From: Aliitabrizicola sp041905595
GTDB taxonomy: Bacteria > Pseudomonadota > Alphaproteobacteria > Rhodobacterales > Rhodobacteraceae
Length of the DNA: 64,000 bases
NCBI GenBank assembly: GCA_041905595.1
Contig: JAYRKT010000001.1
Location: 1 to 64,000 of the forward strand
Direction of reading: 5' to 3'
The notes beneath the pieces are model-generated. The model was not told where the DNA came from and searched no databases. It saw only the letters and a program-made list of their open reading frames with translations. This document shows positions 41,876 through 49,685 of the stretch, piece by piece (position 1 is the stretch's first letter; each line of letters opens with the position of its first letter). Both the position numbers and the translations under genes were made by a program.

Positions 41876-43465
41876 TTGGACAGCTTCCGACCTGACCGCC
41901 GTGACATTCTGCAGGCTGCACTTGCCGCGGGTGGATTCTTCCTGTTGCCGCGCGCCGCCCGGGCACAGACGGCTACTGCCGTGAGCGAGCCGACCCCCTT
42001 CTCGTTCGACATCCTCAAGGAAACGGCGCGGATGCTGGCGCAGCAGCCCTGGACGCCGCCGAAGGTGCCGGACGACAAGGTGCTGGAAGAGATCGACTAC
42101 GACCGGCACAACCAGATCACTTTCCGCAAGGAACACACGCTGTGGATGGATCGGGGAAACACCTCGCCGGTGCAGCCCTTCTTCCCCGGCCGTTATTTCA
42201 AGACCCCGGTGCGCATCCATACCGTCGAGAACGGCATGGCGACGGAATGGCCCTTCTCCCTCGACCTCTTCGACATTCCGGCAGACAACCCGGCGAAGAA
42301 CCTGACCCACACGACCGGCTTCGCCGGCTTCCACGTAATGGATGCCAAAACAGGACTCGACTGGATGGCGCTGCTCGGCGCCTCCTACTGGCGAACCTCG
42401 GGCTATAGCGGCCAGTTCGGCATGTCGGTTCGGGGCCTCGCGATCAATTCCGGCGGCGCCGAGGAATTCCCGCTGTTCACGAAATTCTGGCTGGAGCCGT
42501 CGGAAGATGGCGCGATCACCATCTGGGCGCTGATGGAAAGCCAGAGCGTGACCGGCGCCTACCAGATCGTCTCGCACCGCGACCATGGTGTCATCCAGGA
42601 TGTGACGGCTTCGCTTTACCTGCGCGCCGATGTCGAACGCCTTGGAATCGCGCCGCTGACCTCGATGTTCTGGTACGGCAAGCATAACCGTTTCGCGGCC
42701 GGAGACTGGCGCCCCGAGATCCATGACAGCGACGGTCTGGCCATCATCACCGGTACAGGCGAGCGGATCTGGCGGCCGTTGAACGACCCGCCGCGGACCA
42801 TGGTGAACAGCTTCCTCACGCCCAACGTCAAGGGCTTCGGCTTGATGCAGCGCGAGCGCGATTTCCAGCAGTACCAGGATGACGGCGTCTTTTACGAGAA
42901 GCGTGCCAGCGTCTGGGTCGAACCGAAAGGCGACTGGGGCGATGGCAGCGTCACGCTGGTCGAGCTTTCGACCAATGACGAGATCCACGACAACATCGTG
43001 GCCTTCTGGCAACCCGGTCCGGCGGCGAAGGCGGGCAACAGCTATGACCTGTCCTATCGCCTGACCTGGATGGAGGATAGCCCGGTTGCCCCGATCTCGG
43101 CCCGGTTCACCGCCGTGCGCCTTGGCTCGGGCGGCATTCCCGGCCAGCCCCGCCCCCCCAAGACGGTGCGAGTGGTCTGCGATTTCGAAGGGACCGGGCT
43201 TGAAGGGCTGGGTCGGGCCGATGGCGTGACGGTCAACGTCTCGACCTCGCGCGGGACGGTGTCGAACGAGGTGGCATATCCGGTTGTCAGCACCGATTAC
43301 TGGCGCGCGATGTTCGACCTCGATTTCTCGGACGTTCCAGCAGGCGACGATGCTCCGATCGACATCCGCGTCTTCGTCAGCCACGAAGACAAGGCCAAGA
43401 CCGAAACGCTCCTCCTGCAACTCTTCCCGTCGCAGATGGACCGCTTGCTTGCGATGTCGCCCTGA
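41876..43465 (+). CDS. opgG: Periplasmic glucan biosynthesis protein OpgG/OpgD family
   Basis: A 529-residue exported protein of the MdoG/OpgG family, which shapes the backbone of osmoregulated periplasmic glucans. A twin-arginine-type signal (RPDRRDILQAALAAGG ending in RAARAQ) precedes the mature domain (FSFDILKETARMLAQQPW; later FWYGKHNRF). I chose the TTG at 41876, which has GAGGAG six bases upstream and gives a standard short Tat n-region; an ATG at 41810 in the same frame would add 22 residues. The glucan glucosyltransferase OpgH is not adjacent. OpgD is the close alternative and also uses Tat. Confidence 0.9.
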   Translation: MDSFRPDRRDILQAALAAGGFFLLPRAARAQTATAVSEPTPFSFDILKETARMLAQQPWTPPKVPDDKVLEEIDYDRHNQITFRKEHTLWMDRGNTSPVQPFFPGRYFKTPVRIHTVENGMATEWPFSLDLFDIPADNPAKNLTHTTGFAGFHVMDAKTGLDWMALLGASYWRTSGYSGQFGMSVRGLAINSGGAEEFPLFTKFWLEPSEDGAITIWALMESQSVTGAYQIVSHRDHGVIQDVTASLYLRADVERLGIAPLTSMFWYGKHNRFAAGDWRPEIHDSDGLAIITGTGERIWRPLNDPPRTMVNSFLTPNVKGFGLMQRERDFQQYQDDGVFYEKRASVWVEPKGDWGDGSVTLVELSTNDEIHDNIVAFWQPGPAAKAGNSYDLSYRLTWMEDSPVAPISARFTAVRLGSGGIPGQPRPPKTVRVVCDFEGTGLEGLGRADGVTVNVSTSRGTVSNEVAYPVVSTDYWRAMFDLDFSDVPAGDDAPIDIRVFVSHEDKAKTETLLLQLFPSQMDRLLAMSP

Positions 43466-43473
43466 CGCTCGGC

Positions 43474-43535
43474 GGTGGAGTGGGGGTTTTCCACCCCCAC
43501 TCCACCGGAGGATATTTAAGAACAGAAGAAGACGC
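43474..43535 (+). repeat. GAGG-TATTT stem-loop element, copy B
   Basis: A perfect 14-bp stem (43474-43487 with 43493-43506, loop TTTCC), then GGAGGATATTTAAGAACAG and an A/G-rich tail. It follows the opgG stop by 8 bp and may end its transcript, while also lying in the leader of pepF. Same layout as copies A, C and D. Confidence 0.7.
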
Positions 43536-43630
43536 GATGACGCGCTTTTGCTCTGGTCTTTGCGGCAGGGCGGGTTGTCTTTTCCCTGCCCCGCCCCCTA
43601 GATCGGGGCAGGCCACGCAATGAGGTTCCT

Positions 43631-45457
43631 ATGACGCTTCCCCTGTCCCGCCCCGTTTTTGATGCCAATGCCGCCAGCGGCGGTCTGGGCGACCTGCCGG
43701 ACTGGGACCTGACCGATCTCTATGCCGCGCCGGACGCGCCGGAATTCGAGCGTGACATGGCGCAGGTCGAGACCGGCTGCGCGAGCTTCGCCGCCGACTA
43801 CGAAGGCAAGCTCGCCACGCTCGATGCGTCGGGCCTGCTCGATTGCGTGCGCCGCTACGAGGCGATCGACGTGACCGCCGGGCGGATCATGTCCTATGCG
43901 GGCCTGCGCTATTACCAGAATACCATGGACAGCGAGCGCGCCAAGTTCATGGCCGATGCGCAGGACCACATCACCGATGCCACCACCCCGCTGGTCTTCT
44001 TCACGCTGGAATTCAACCGGCTGGACGAGGCGCATCTGGCGGGGTTGCTGGCGCAGAATGCCGACCTTGCCCGCTACAAGCCGGTCTTCGACCGGATGCG
44101 GGCGATGCGGCCTTACCAGCTGTCGGACGAGTTGGAGAAATTCCTGCACGACAACTCGGTCGTCGGCGCCTCGGCCTGGAACAAGCTGTTCGACGAGACG
44201 ACCGCCGGCCTGATGTTCAAGGTCGCGGGCGAGGAGGAGGAGCTGAGCCTCGAGGCGACGCTGAACCTGCTGACCGATGCCGACCGCGCGAAACGCGAGG
44301 CGGGAGCGCGCGCGCTGGCAGAGGTGTTCGACCGAAACATCAAGCTCTTCTCGCGCGTTCACAACACGCTCGCGAAGGAGAAGGAGGTCGAGGACCGCTG
44401 GCGCAAGATGCCGACGCCGCAGACTGCCCGGCACCTATCGAACCATGTCGAACCCGAGGTGGTCGAGGCGCTGCGTAACGCCGTGGTCGCGGCCTATCCG
44501 AAGCTCTCGCACCGCTATTACCGGCTGAAGGCCAAGTGGATGGGGCTCGACAAGCTGCAGGTCTGGGACCGTAACGCCCCCCTGCCGATCGACACGCCGA
44601 AGACAGTCGGCTGGGACGAGGCGACGAAGACGGTTCTTGATGCCTATGCCGCCTTCGACCCGCGCATGGCTGATCTGGCGCAGCCCTTCTTCCGCAAGGG
44701 CTGGATCGATGCGGGCGTGAAGCCGGGCAAGGCGCCGGGGGCCTTCGCGCATCCGACCGTCACCACCGTGCATCCTTACGTCATGCTGAACTACCTCGGC
44801 AAACCGCGCGACGTGATGACGTTGGCGCATGAACTCGGTCACGGCGTGCATCAGGTTCTTGCCGCCGGTCAGGGGGAGCTTCTGTCCTCCACTCCCCTCA
44901 CGCTGGCCGAGACGGCGAGCGTGTTCGGCGAGATGCTGACCTTCCGCAAGCTGCTCGACGGGGCCAAGACCCCGGCCGAGCGCAAGACGCTGCTGGCCGG
45001 CAAGGTCGAGGACATGATCAACACGGTCGTGCGCCAGATCGCCTTTTACGATTTCGAATGCAAGCTGCACGCGGCGCGGCGCGAGGGTGAGCTCACGCCT
45101 GACGACATCAACGCGCTGTGGATGAGCGTTCAGGCGCAAAGCCTGGGCGATGCGTTCGAATTCATGGACGGGTACGAGACCTTCTGGGCCTATATCCCGC
45201 ATTTCGTCCATTCGCCGTTCTACGTCTATGCCTATGCCTTTGGCGACGGGTTGGTGAACGCGCTTTACGCGGTCTATGCCGAGGGCAAGCCGGGATTCCA
45301 GGACCTTTACTTCGACATGCTCAAGGCGGGCGGATCGAAGCACCACAAGGAGCTTCTGGCACCCTTCGGCCTGGATGCGACCGATCCGAAGTTCTGGGAC
45401 AAGGGCCTGTCGATGATCGCAGGCTTCATTGACGAGCTGGAACAGATCGAAGCGTGA
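43631..45457 (+). CDS. pepF: M3-family oligoendopeptidase (PepF type)
   Basis: A 608-residue zinc metallopeptidase. The HELGH zinc motif is at 400-404 and the downstream Glu ligand lies in the LAETASVFGEM segment about 27 residues later. Length and motif fit the PepF/M3B oligoendopeptidases, which cleave short peptides in the cytoplasm; no signal peptide is present. The last 4 bp overlap the start of a GNAT acetyltransferase gene (GTGA), so the two are coupled. The leader contains repeat element B. Confidence 0.95.
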   Translation: MTLPLSRPVFDANAASGGLGDLPDWDLTDLYAAPDAPEFERDMAQVETGCASFAADYEGKLATLDASGLLDCVRRYEAIDVTAGRIMSYAGLRYYQNTMDSERAKFMADAQDHITDATTPLVFFTLEFNRLDEAHLAGLLAQNADLARYKPVFDRMRAMRPYQLSDELEKFLHDNSVVGASAWNKLFDETTAGLMFKVAGEEEELSLEATLNLLTDADRAKREAGARALAEVFDRNIKLFSRVHNTLAKEKEVEDRWRKMPTPQTARHLSNHVEPEVVEALRNAVVAAYPKLSHRYYRLKAKWMGLDKLQVWDRNAPLPIDTPKTVGWDEATKTVLDAYAAFDPRMADLAQPFFRKGWIDAGVKPGKAPGAFAHPTVTTVHPYVMLNYLGKPRDVMTLAHELGHGVHQVLAAGQGELLSSTPLTLAETASVFGEMLTFRKLLDGAKTPAERKTLLAGKVEDMINTVVRQIAFYDFECKLHAARREGELTPDDINALWMSVQAQSLGDAFEFMDGYETFWAYIPHFVHSPFYVYAYAFGDGLVNALYAVYAEGKPGFQDLYFDMLKAGGSKHHKELLAPFGLDATDPKFWDKGLSMIAGFIDELEQIEA

Positions 45458-45930
45458 GCGTCGGATTCGAACGGCTGTTTCCCGGCGACGGGGCGCGGAT
45501 CGCCCATCTTGCGCTTGGTCCCGGACAGGACGCCTTCACGGCTGAGCCTGTCGCGCGGCTTGCGGCGCTTGGCCCGGGCGAAGGGGCATGGGCTGTCGTC
45601 GCGGACGGCATCGTTGTCGGCTTTTTCGTGCTCGACCGAAACCTGTCGGGCGAACACCCCTATGCGCGCGCCGGGGAGATCGTCCTGCGCTCACTTCTGA
45701 TCGACGCGAAACAGCAAAGGCGCGGGCTGGGTCGGGCGGCGATGGCGGCCCTGCCCGGGCTGGTCGCAACCGCACATCCCGGCACGGCTTCGATCGTGCT
45801 GACCGTGAATATCCGAAACTCTGCCGCCCGAAGCGCCTATCTGCGGGCCGGTTTCCTCGACGAGGGCGAGCTTTATCTAGGCGGGTGGTCGGGGCCGCAG
45901 CATGTCATGCGGCTTGCGATCCCGGCCTGA
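45454..45930 (+). CDS. GNAT-family N-acetyltransferase
   Basis: A 158-residue GNAT protein. The acetyl-CoA pyrophosphate loop is QRRGLGRAAM near residues 88-97, followed by LTVNIRNSAARSAYLRAGF, the usual beta5/alpha5 ending with an NxxA..Y-x-x-x-GF pattern. The start is a GTG overlapping the pepF stop by 4 bp. Coupling to a peptidase could mean the substrate is a peptide or amino group released by it, but this is guesswork. Substrate unknown. Confidence 0.88.
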   Translation: MSVGFERLFPGDGARIAHLALGPGQDAFTAEPVARLAALGPGEGAWAVVADGIVVGFFVLDRNLSGEHPYARAGEIVLRSLLIDAKQQRRGLGRAAMAALPGLVATAHPGTASIVLTVNIRNSAARSAYLRAGFLDEGELYLGGWSGPQHVMRLAIPA

Positions 45931-45939
45931 CCCGGTTCC

Positions 45940-46932
45940 TCAGATCGGCTTCGCGACCTCGATCACGCGGTCGATCATCGCTTGGGTCTTGCGGCTCCAC
46001 TCCAGCGTACAGGGATAGGGCGCCCCGGTGACGACCGAACGGCTGAAGGCCTCGACCTGCAGCTTGTACTGCCGCGCTTCGGGGAAGCGGTCGACAGTCA
46101 CCGAAAGGCCGGGGCGGTGCAGTTCCACCCGCGCCTCGCCATAGACATTGGCGTTGTAGGGCGCAGTCAGACGGATCAGGCCCTTGGTGCCATGATAGGT
46201 GACCTCCTGTCGCACGAAAAGCCGCATCGACGTCATCGAGCCATAGGTGAAGCGGCCTTGCGGACCCTCGAACTCGCCTTCGATCTGCGCAAAGACATCG
46301 ACGCCATTCTCATAGCGGATCCGTGCGGTGAGCGTGTCGAGCAGTGGCTCGGCGCCGGTGACGAAGCGGGCCGAGCCGATCGTGTAGACACCGATATCCG
46401 GCAGGCTGCCGCCGCCGGTCTCGGGGCGGTTCCGTATGTTTTCGGGTGAATTGCGATTGTCGTAGGTGAAGGCAGAGTCGACATGTTCGACCCGGCCGAT
46501 CGCCCCCTCATCGACATATTGCTTGGCCCGCAGAAACTGCGGGTGCTGGATGATCATGAAGGCCTCGGCGGCCAGAAGGCCCGTCTTGTCACGAAGCGCG
46601 ATGATCTCGTCGAATTCCGACGCCTTCATCGTCAGCGGCTTTTCGGTCAGGACGTGCTTGCCCGCCAGAAGCGCCTTCTTCGTCCATTCGACATGCAGCG
46701 TGTTTGGCAGAGGGATATAGACCGCGTCGATCTCGGGATCGGCGAGCAAGGCATCATAGGTCGAATACACCTTCAGATCAGGGTTGAAGGCCTGGAAAGG
46801 TTCGGCCTTTGCCGGATCGGAGGTCGCAAGCGCCAGAAATCGGGCGCCTTCTGCGGCATGGATCGCCGGGGCCATCTGTTCCTTGGCGAAATTCGCAGCT
46901 CCAAGGACGCCCCAGTTGACGACGCGGGTCAT
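45940..46932 (-). CDS. Gfo/Idh/MocA-family oxidoreductase
   Basis: A 330-residue NAD(P)-dependent oxidoreductase. The N-terminal Rossmann fold begins VVNWGVLGAANFAKE, and the EKPLTM motif (near 96-101), with Lys as a likely catalytic base, is diagnostic of the Gfo/Idh/MocA family. The C-terminal half is an open-face beta sheet. It probably oxidises or epimerises a sugar or inositol-like polyol. The start at 46932 gives the family N-terminus and has GGGAGGGAC upstream. It is separated from rpoH by 157 bp with strong hairpins, so it is probably its own unit. Confidence 0.93.
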   Translation of the reverse strand: MTRVVNWGVLGAANFAKEQMAPAIHAAEGARFLALATSDPAKAEPFQAFNPDLKVYSTYDALLADPEIDAVYIPLPNTLHVEWTKKALLAGKHVLTEKPLTMKASEFDEIIALRDKTGLLAAEAFMIIQHPQFLRAKQYVDEGAIGRVEHVDSAFTYDNRNSPENIRNRPETGGGSLPDIGVYTIGSARFVTGAEPLLDTLTARIRYENGVDVFAQIEGEFEGPQGRFTYGSMTSMRLFVRQEVTYHGTKGLIRLTAPYNANVYGEARVELHRPGLSVTVDRFPEARQYKLQVEAFSRSVVTGAPYPCTLEWSRKTQAMIDRVIEVAKPI

Positions 46933-47006
46933 GTCCAGTCCCTCCCTCCGACATGGAAACACCCGCGACGCTAGCCGAGCGACGTGGGTGTGGAAACCGG
47001 CAATTC

Positions 47007-47083
47007 GGGCGGGCTGAGACGATTTTTCTGCGAAAAATCTGTCCCCGCCCAATCATCGCATTGATTTTTTGCAGAAAAATCGT
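47007..47083. repeat. Paired hairpins between rpoH and the Gfo/Idh gene
   Basis: The first hairpin (47007-47050) has a 17-bp interrupted stem: GGGCGGG with CCCGCCC, GAC with GTC, and GATTTTT with AAAAATC around the loop CTGCG. The second (47063-47081) is GATTTTT/AAAAATC with loop TGCAG. Read on opposite strands the two 19-bp cores differ at one base, and a 13-bp inverted repeat (47019-47031 with 47071-47083) joins them. They follow the rpoH stop and are good candidates for its terminator. Confidence 0.7.
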
Positions 47084-47089
47084 GGGGCG

Positions 47090-47986
47090 TCAGACTTCGA
47101 CCAGCATGCCCTTGCCGCGGGCGAGTTCCTTCATCTTCGACTGCAGTTTCTCGAACGCCCGGACCTCGATCTGGCGGATGCGTTCGCGGCTTACACCGTA
47201 GCTTTCCGACAGCTCCTCGAGCGTCACCGGATTGTCAGACAGCCGCCGCTGCACGAGGATGTCCCGCTCGCGCTCGTTCAAGGCGCCCATGGCCTGCACC
47301 AGCAGCTCCCGGCGTGCGTCAAGCTCGTCGCGCTCAGCATAGGCGCCGGCCTGATCGGCATCCTCGTCCTCGAGCCAGTCCTGCCATTGCGTCGCACTGT
47401 CGCCGTCCGAACCCACGGTCGCGTTCAGCGACGCGTCGGAACCGGACAGGCGGCGGTTCATGTCGATGACCTCGTCCTCGGTCACGTTCAGGTCCTTGGC
47501 GATCTGGGCCACATTCTCGGGGCGAAGGTCGCCTTCTTCCAGCGCGCCCAGCTTGGCCTTGGCTTTGCGCAGGTTGAAGAACAGCTTCTTCTGCGCCGAG
47601 GTGGTGCCAAGTTTCACCAGGCTCCAGGACCGCAGGATGTATTCCTGGATCGAGGCGCGAATCCACCACATGGCATAGGTGGCCAGGCGGAAGCCTTTTT
47701 CGGGATCGAAGCGCTTTACGGCCTGCATCAGGCCGACATTGGCCTCGGAAATGACCTCGGCCTGCGGCAGGCCGTAGCCGCGATAGCCCATGGCGATCTT
47801 GGCGGCGAGCCGCAGATGGCTTGTCACCAGCTTGTGCGCCGCAGAGGAATCCTCGTGATCGACCCATCGCTTGGCGAGCATGTATTCTTCTTCCGGTTCC
47901 AGCAGGGGGAACTTCCGGATTTCCTGCAGGTACCTGTTCAGGCCCTGTTCGGGACTGGGGGCAGGCAGATTGGTATAAGTGCTCAT
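47090..47986 (-). CDS. rpoH: RNA polymerase heat-shock sigma factor RpoH
   Basis: A 298-residue sigma-70 family factor of the RpoH (sigma-32) group. Region 2 contains FRLATYAMWWIRASIQEYIL (near 103-122), region 3 follows, and region 4 ends in SESYGVSRERIRQIEVRAFE near 263-282. The RpoH-box-like segment sits between regions 2 and 3 (SWSLVKLGTTSAQKKLFFNL). It directs transcription of chaperones and proteases; in Rhodobacterales one of the RpoH paralogues also responds to singlet oxygen. The DegP-type protease in this window could be a target. Whether this is RpoHI or RpoHII cannot be fixed by eye, though the classical sequence favours RpoHI. Confidence 0.93.
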   Translation of the reverse strand: MSTYTNLPAPSPEQGLNRYLQEIRKFPLLEPEEEYMLAKRWVDHEDSSAAHKLVTSHLRLAAKIAMGYRGYGLPQAEVISEANVGLMQAVKRFDPEKGFRLATYAMWWIRASIQEYILRSWSLVKLGTTSAQKKLFFNLRKAKAKLGALEEGDLRPENVAQIAKDLNVTEDEVIDMNRRLSGSDASLNATVGSDGDSATQWQDWLEDEDADQAGAYAERDELDARRELLVQAMGALNERERDILVQRRLSDNPVTLEELSESYGVSRERIRQIEVRAFEKLQSKMKELARGKGMLVEV

Positions 47987-48037
47987 CGACCCTCCTCGTT
48001 CCGCTTCGGTTCTGACGCCGCGGAAACCGTGGATTTA

Positions 48038-48061
48038 GGAATGCGGACTTCCCTGATCAAG
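48038..48061 (-). promoter_or_regulatory. Possible heat-shock-type promoter of rpoH
   Basis: On the minus strand CTTGAT, 12 bp, then CATTCC lies 52 bp upstream of the rpoH start. This resembles the sigma-32 consensus (CTTGAA - CCCATNT) and would give autoregulation. The -10 part is weak. Confidence 0.28.
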
Positions 48062-48134
48062 TAGGAAGTGAACCAATCGGTTTAACAAAATATGAACCGC
48101 TTTCCGTCGCGGCGAAAGTCCTGTCTTCGTGCGC

Positions 48135-49187
48135 TCATGCGGAAGTGACTGCGCGTAACAATCGGATCAGCTCTTCCATGTCGGGGGGCAGTGCGGAGGT
48201 GAACTGCAGCCATTCACCCGTCACCGGATGGGCAAAGCCGAGCGTTGCGGCATGGAGCGCCTGACGGGGAAAGCCATTCGCCGCCTCGGCAGCGATGTCG
48301 CCGATCGCCTTTGCCGCCAGACGCCGGCGGCCGCCATAGGTCTGGTCTCCGATCAGGGCATGACCGACATGGGCCATGTGGACCCGAATCTGATGAGTCC
48401 GCCCGGTTTCCAGCCAGCATTCCACAAGGGCCGCGGCCGGCGGCACGCCGAACCTTTCGACAACCCGGGCACGGGTCACGGCGTGGCGTCCGCCGCCCTC
48501 GGTCACCGCCTGGCGCTGTCGGTCGGTGCGATGGCGGGCCAATTGCGTCGCGATCTTGAGGATGCCGCCGGATTCGAAGCTGACCCCGCGGATACCGCGC
48601 AAGCGGGGATCGGCGGCGTCGGGGACACCGTGGACCAACGCGAGATAATGCCGCTCGACAGTATGGGCCTCAAATTGCGCTGCAAGGCCATGATGGGCGC
48701 GATCGGACTTGGCCACGACCAGGAGGCCCGACGTGTCCTTGTCGATGCGGTGGACGATCCCCGGCCGCTTTTCGCCGCCGACGCCAGACAGCCGTCCGCC
48801 GAAATGGTGAAGAAGCGCATTGACGAGCGTGCCCGAGGACGAGCCCGGCGCGGGATGGACGACCATCCCGACCGGCTTGTCGATGACGATCAGGTCATCA
48901 TCCTCCCACAGCACGGTCAGGGGAATGTCTTCGGCCTGCGTCGCGGTCTCGACCGCGTCCTCAAGGACGATCTCGATGACATCCCCTTCGGCCACGCGCG
49001 ACTTGGGATCGGTCAGGACGACGCCCTCCCGCGCCACGGCGCCCTCGGCTACCATCCGGGCCAGACGCGACCGCGACAGCGCTGCTTCCTCTGGCACGTC
49101 GCGCGCGAGCGCCTTATCAAGGCGGTCGGGGGGATCGGCCCCGATCACGACCGACAGGATGCGGGCCTCTGGCATGAAATCGGACAT
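48135..49187 (-). CDS. rluD: RluA-family 23S rRNA pseudouridine synthase (RluD type)
   Basis: A 350-residue protein. An N-terminal S4 domain (RLDKALARDVPEEAALSRSR near 22-41) is followed by the pseudouridine synthase domain with the catalytic Asp in GIVHRIDKDTSGLLVV. The length and S4 domain match RluD/RluC, which modify helix 69 or other sites of 23S rRNA. The start at 49187 overlaps by 14 bp the divergent gene for a small membrane protein, so the two ribosome-binding regions lie inside each other's coding sequence. RluD rather than RluC is the likelier name but unproven. Confidence 0.9.
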   Translation of the reverse strand: MSDFMPEARILSVVIGADPPDRLDKALARDVPEEAALSRSRLARMVAEGAVAREGVVLTDPKSRVAEGDVIEIVLEDAVETATQAEDIPLTVLWEDDDLIVIDKPVGMVVHPAPGSSSGTLVNALLHHFGGRLSGVGGEKRPGIVHRIDKDTSGLLVVAKSDRAHHGLAAQFEAHTVERHYLALVHGVPDAADPRLRGIRGVSFESGGILKIATQLARHRTDRQRQAVTEGGGRHAVTRARVVERFGVPPAAALVECWLETGRTHQIRVHMAHVGHALIGDQTYGGRRRLAAKAIGDIAAEAANGFPRQALHAATLGFAHPVTGEWLQFTSALPPDMEELIRLLRAVTSA

Positions 49188-49500
49188 TGATGCTGCTCCG
49201 GCGGCGGACGGGCTTCCGCCCAGCCTGAAATTCCTCAAGGCGCTCGTCATCCTGCTGACGATCACGATGATCGTGGGCGTCATAACCGTCGTCGGACTGC
49301 TTGTCACCCGGATGCCGAAAGCGCCGGGCGAGCTTCCGCCCCTGCCCGCCGGCATCACCCTGCCGCAAGGCGCGAGCGCCACGGCCTTTACCCAAGGCAA
49401 GAGCTGGATCGCGGTGGTGACCGCCGACGACCGCATCCTGATCTTCGACCGCCTGACCGGCGCGTTGAAACAGACGGTCGAGATCCGGACGGGCGGCTGA
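49174..49500 (+). CDS. Small single-pass membrane protein, DUF6476-like
   Basis: A 108-residue protein with a short polar N-terminus, one membrane helix (FLKALVILLTITMIVGVITV, about 19-38, then VGLLV) and a periplasmic domain with ITLPQGASATAFTQGKSWIA, then VVTADDRILIFDRLTGALKQ. I recognise it as a conserved Rhodobacterales type resembling DUF6476 but know no function. Its ATG at 49174 overlaps the divergent rluD start by 14 bp. No signal cleavage site is apparent, so it should stay membrane-anchored. Confidence 0.75.
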   Translation: MKSDIDAAPAADGLPPSLKFLKALVILLTITMIVGVITVVGLLVTRMPKAPGELPPLPAGITLPQGASATAFTQGKSWIAVVTADDRILIFDRLTGALKQTVEIRTGG

Positions 49501-49510
49501 CGGAAAAAGG

Positions 49511-49575
49511 GCGCGCTGCCCCCGCGCCCCGTTCGGGGCCCACCCCGGAGGTTTTTCCTCAAACGAGAAACCAGC
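49511..49575 (+). repeat. GAGG-TATTT stem-loop element, divergent copy C
   Basis: A GCCCC-GTTC-GGGGC hairpin (49526-49539) followed by CACCCCGGAGGTTTTTCC and an A-rich tail. The order of parts matches copies A, B and D but the sequence is more diverged. It follows the DUF6476-like gene and may act as its terminator. Confidence 0.45.
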
Positions 49576-49685
49576 CGGCCAGCCTGTGCCGGCGGCTGCG
49601 CAAATGCGACGGCCAGTGGCGGAAACGGATGGGCATCAGTGCCGCCTCCATGCAGCATTGCGCCAGCAAGTCAAAGGAGCGACGG

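Noticed and set aside
41822..43420. A 532-codon open frame on the minus strand
   Set aside because: Antisense to opgG, with no family resemblance.
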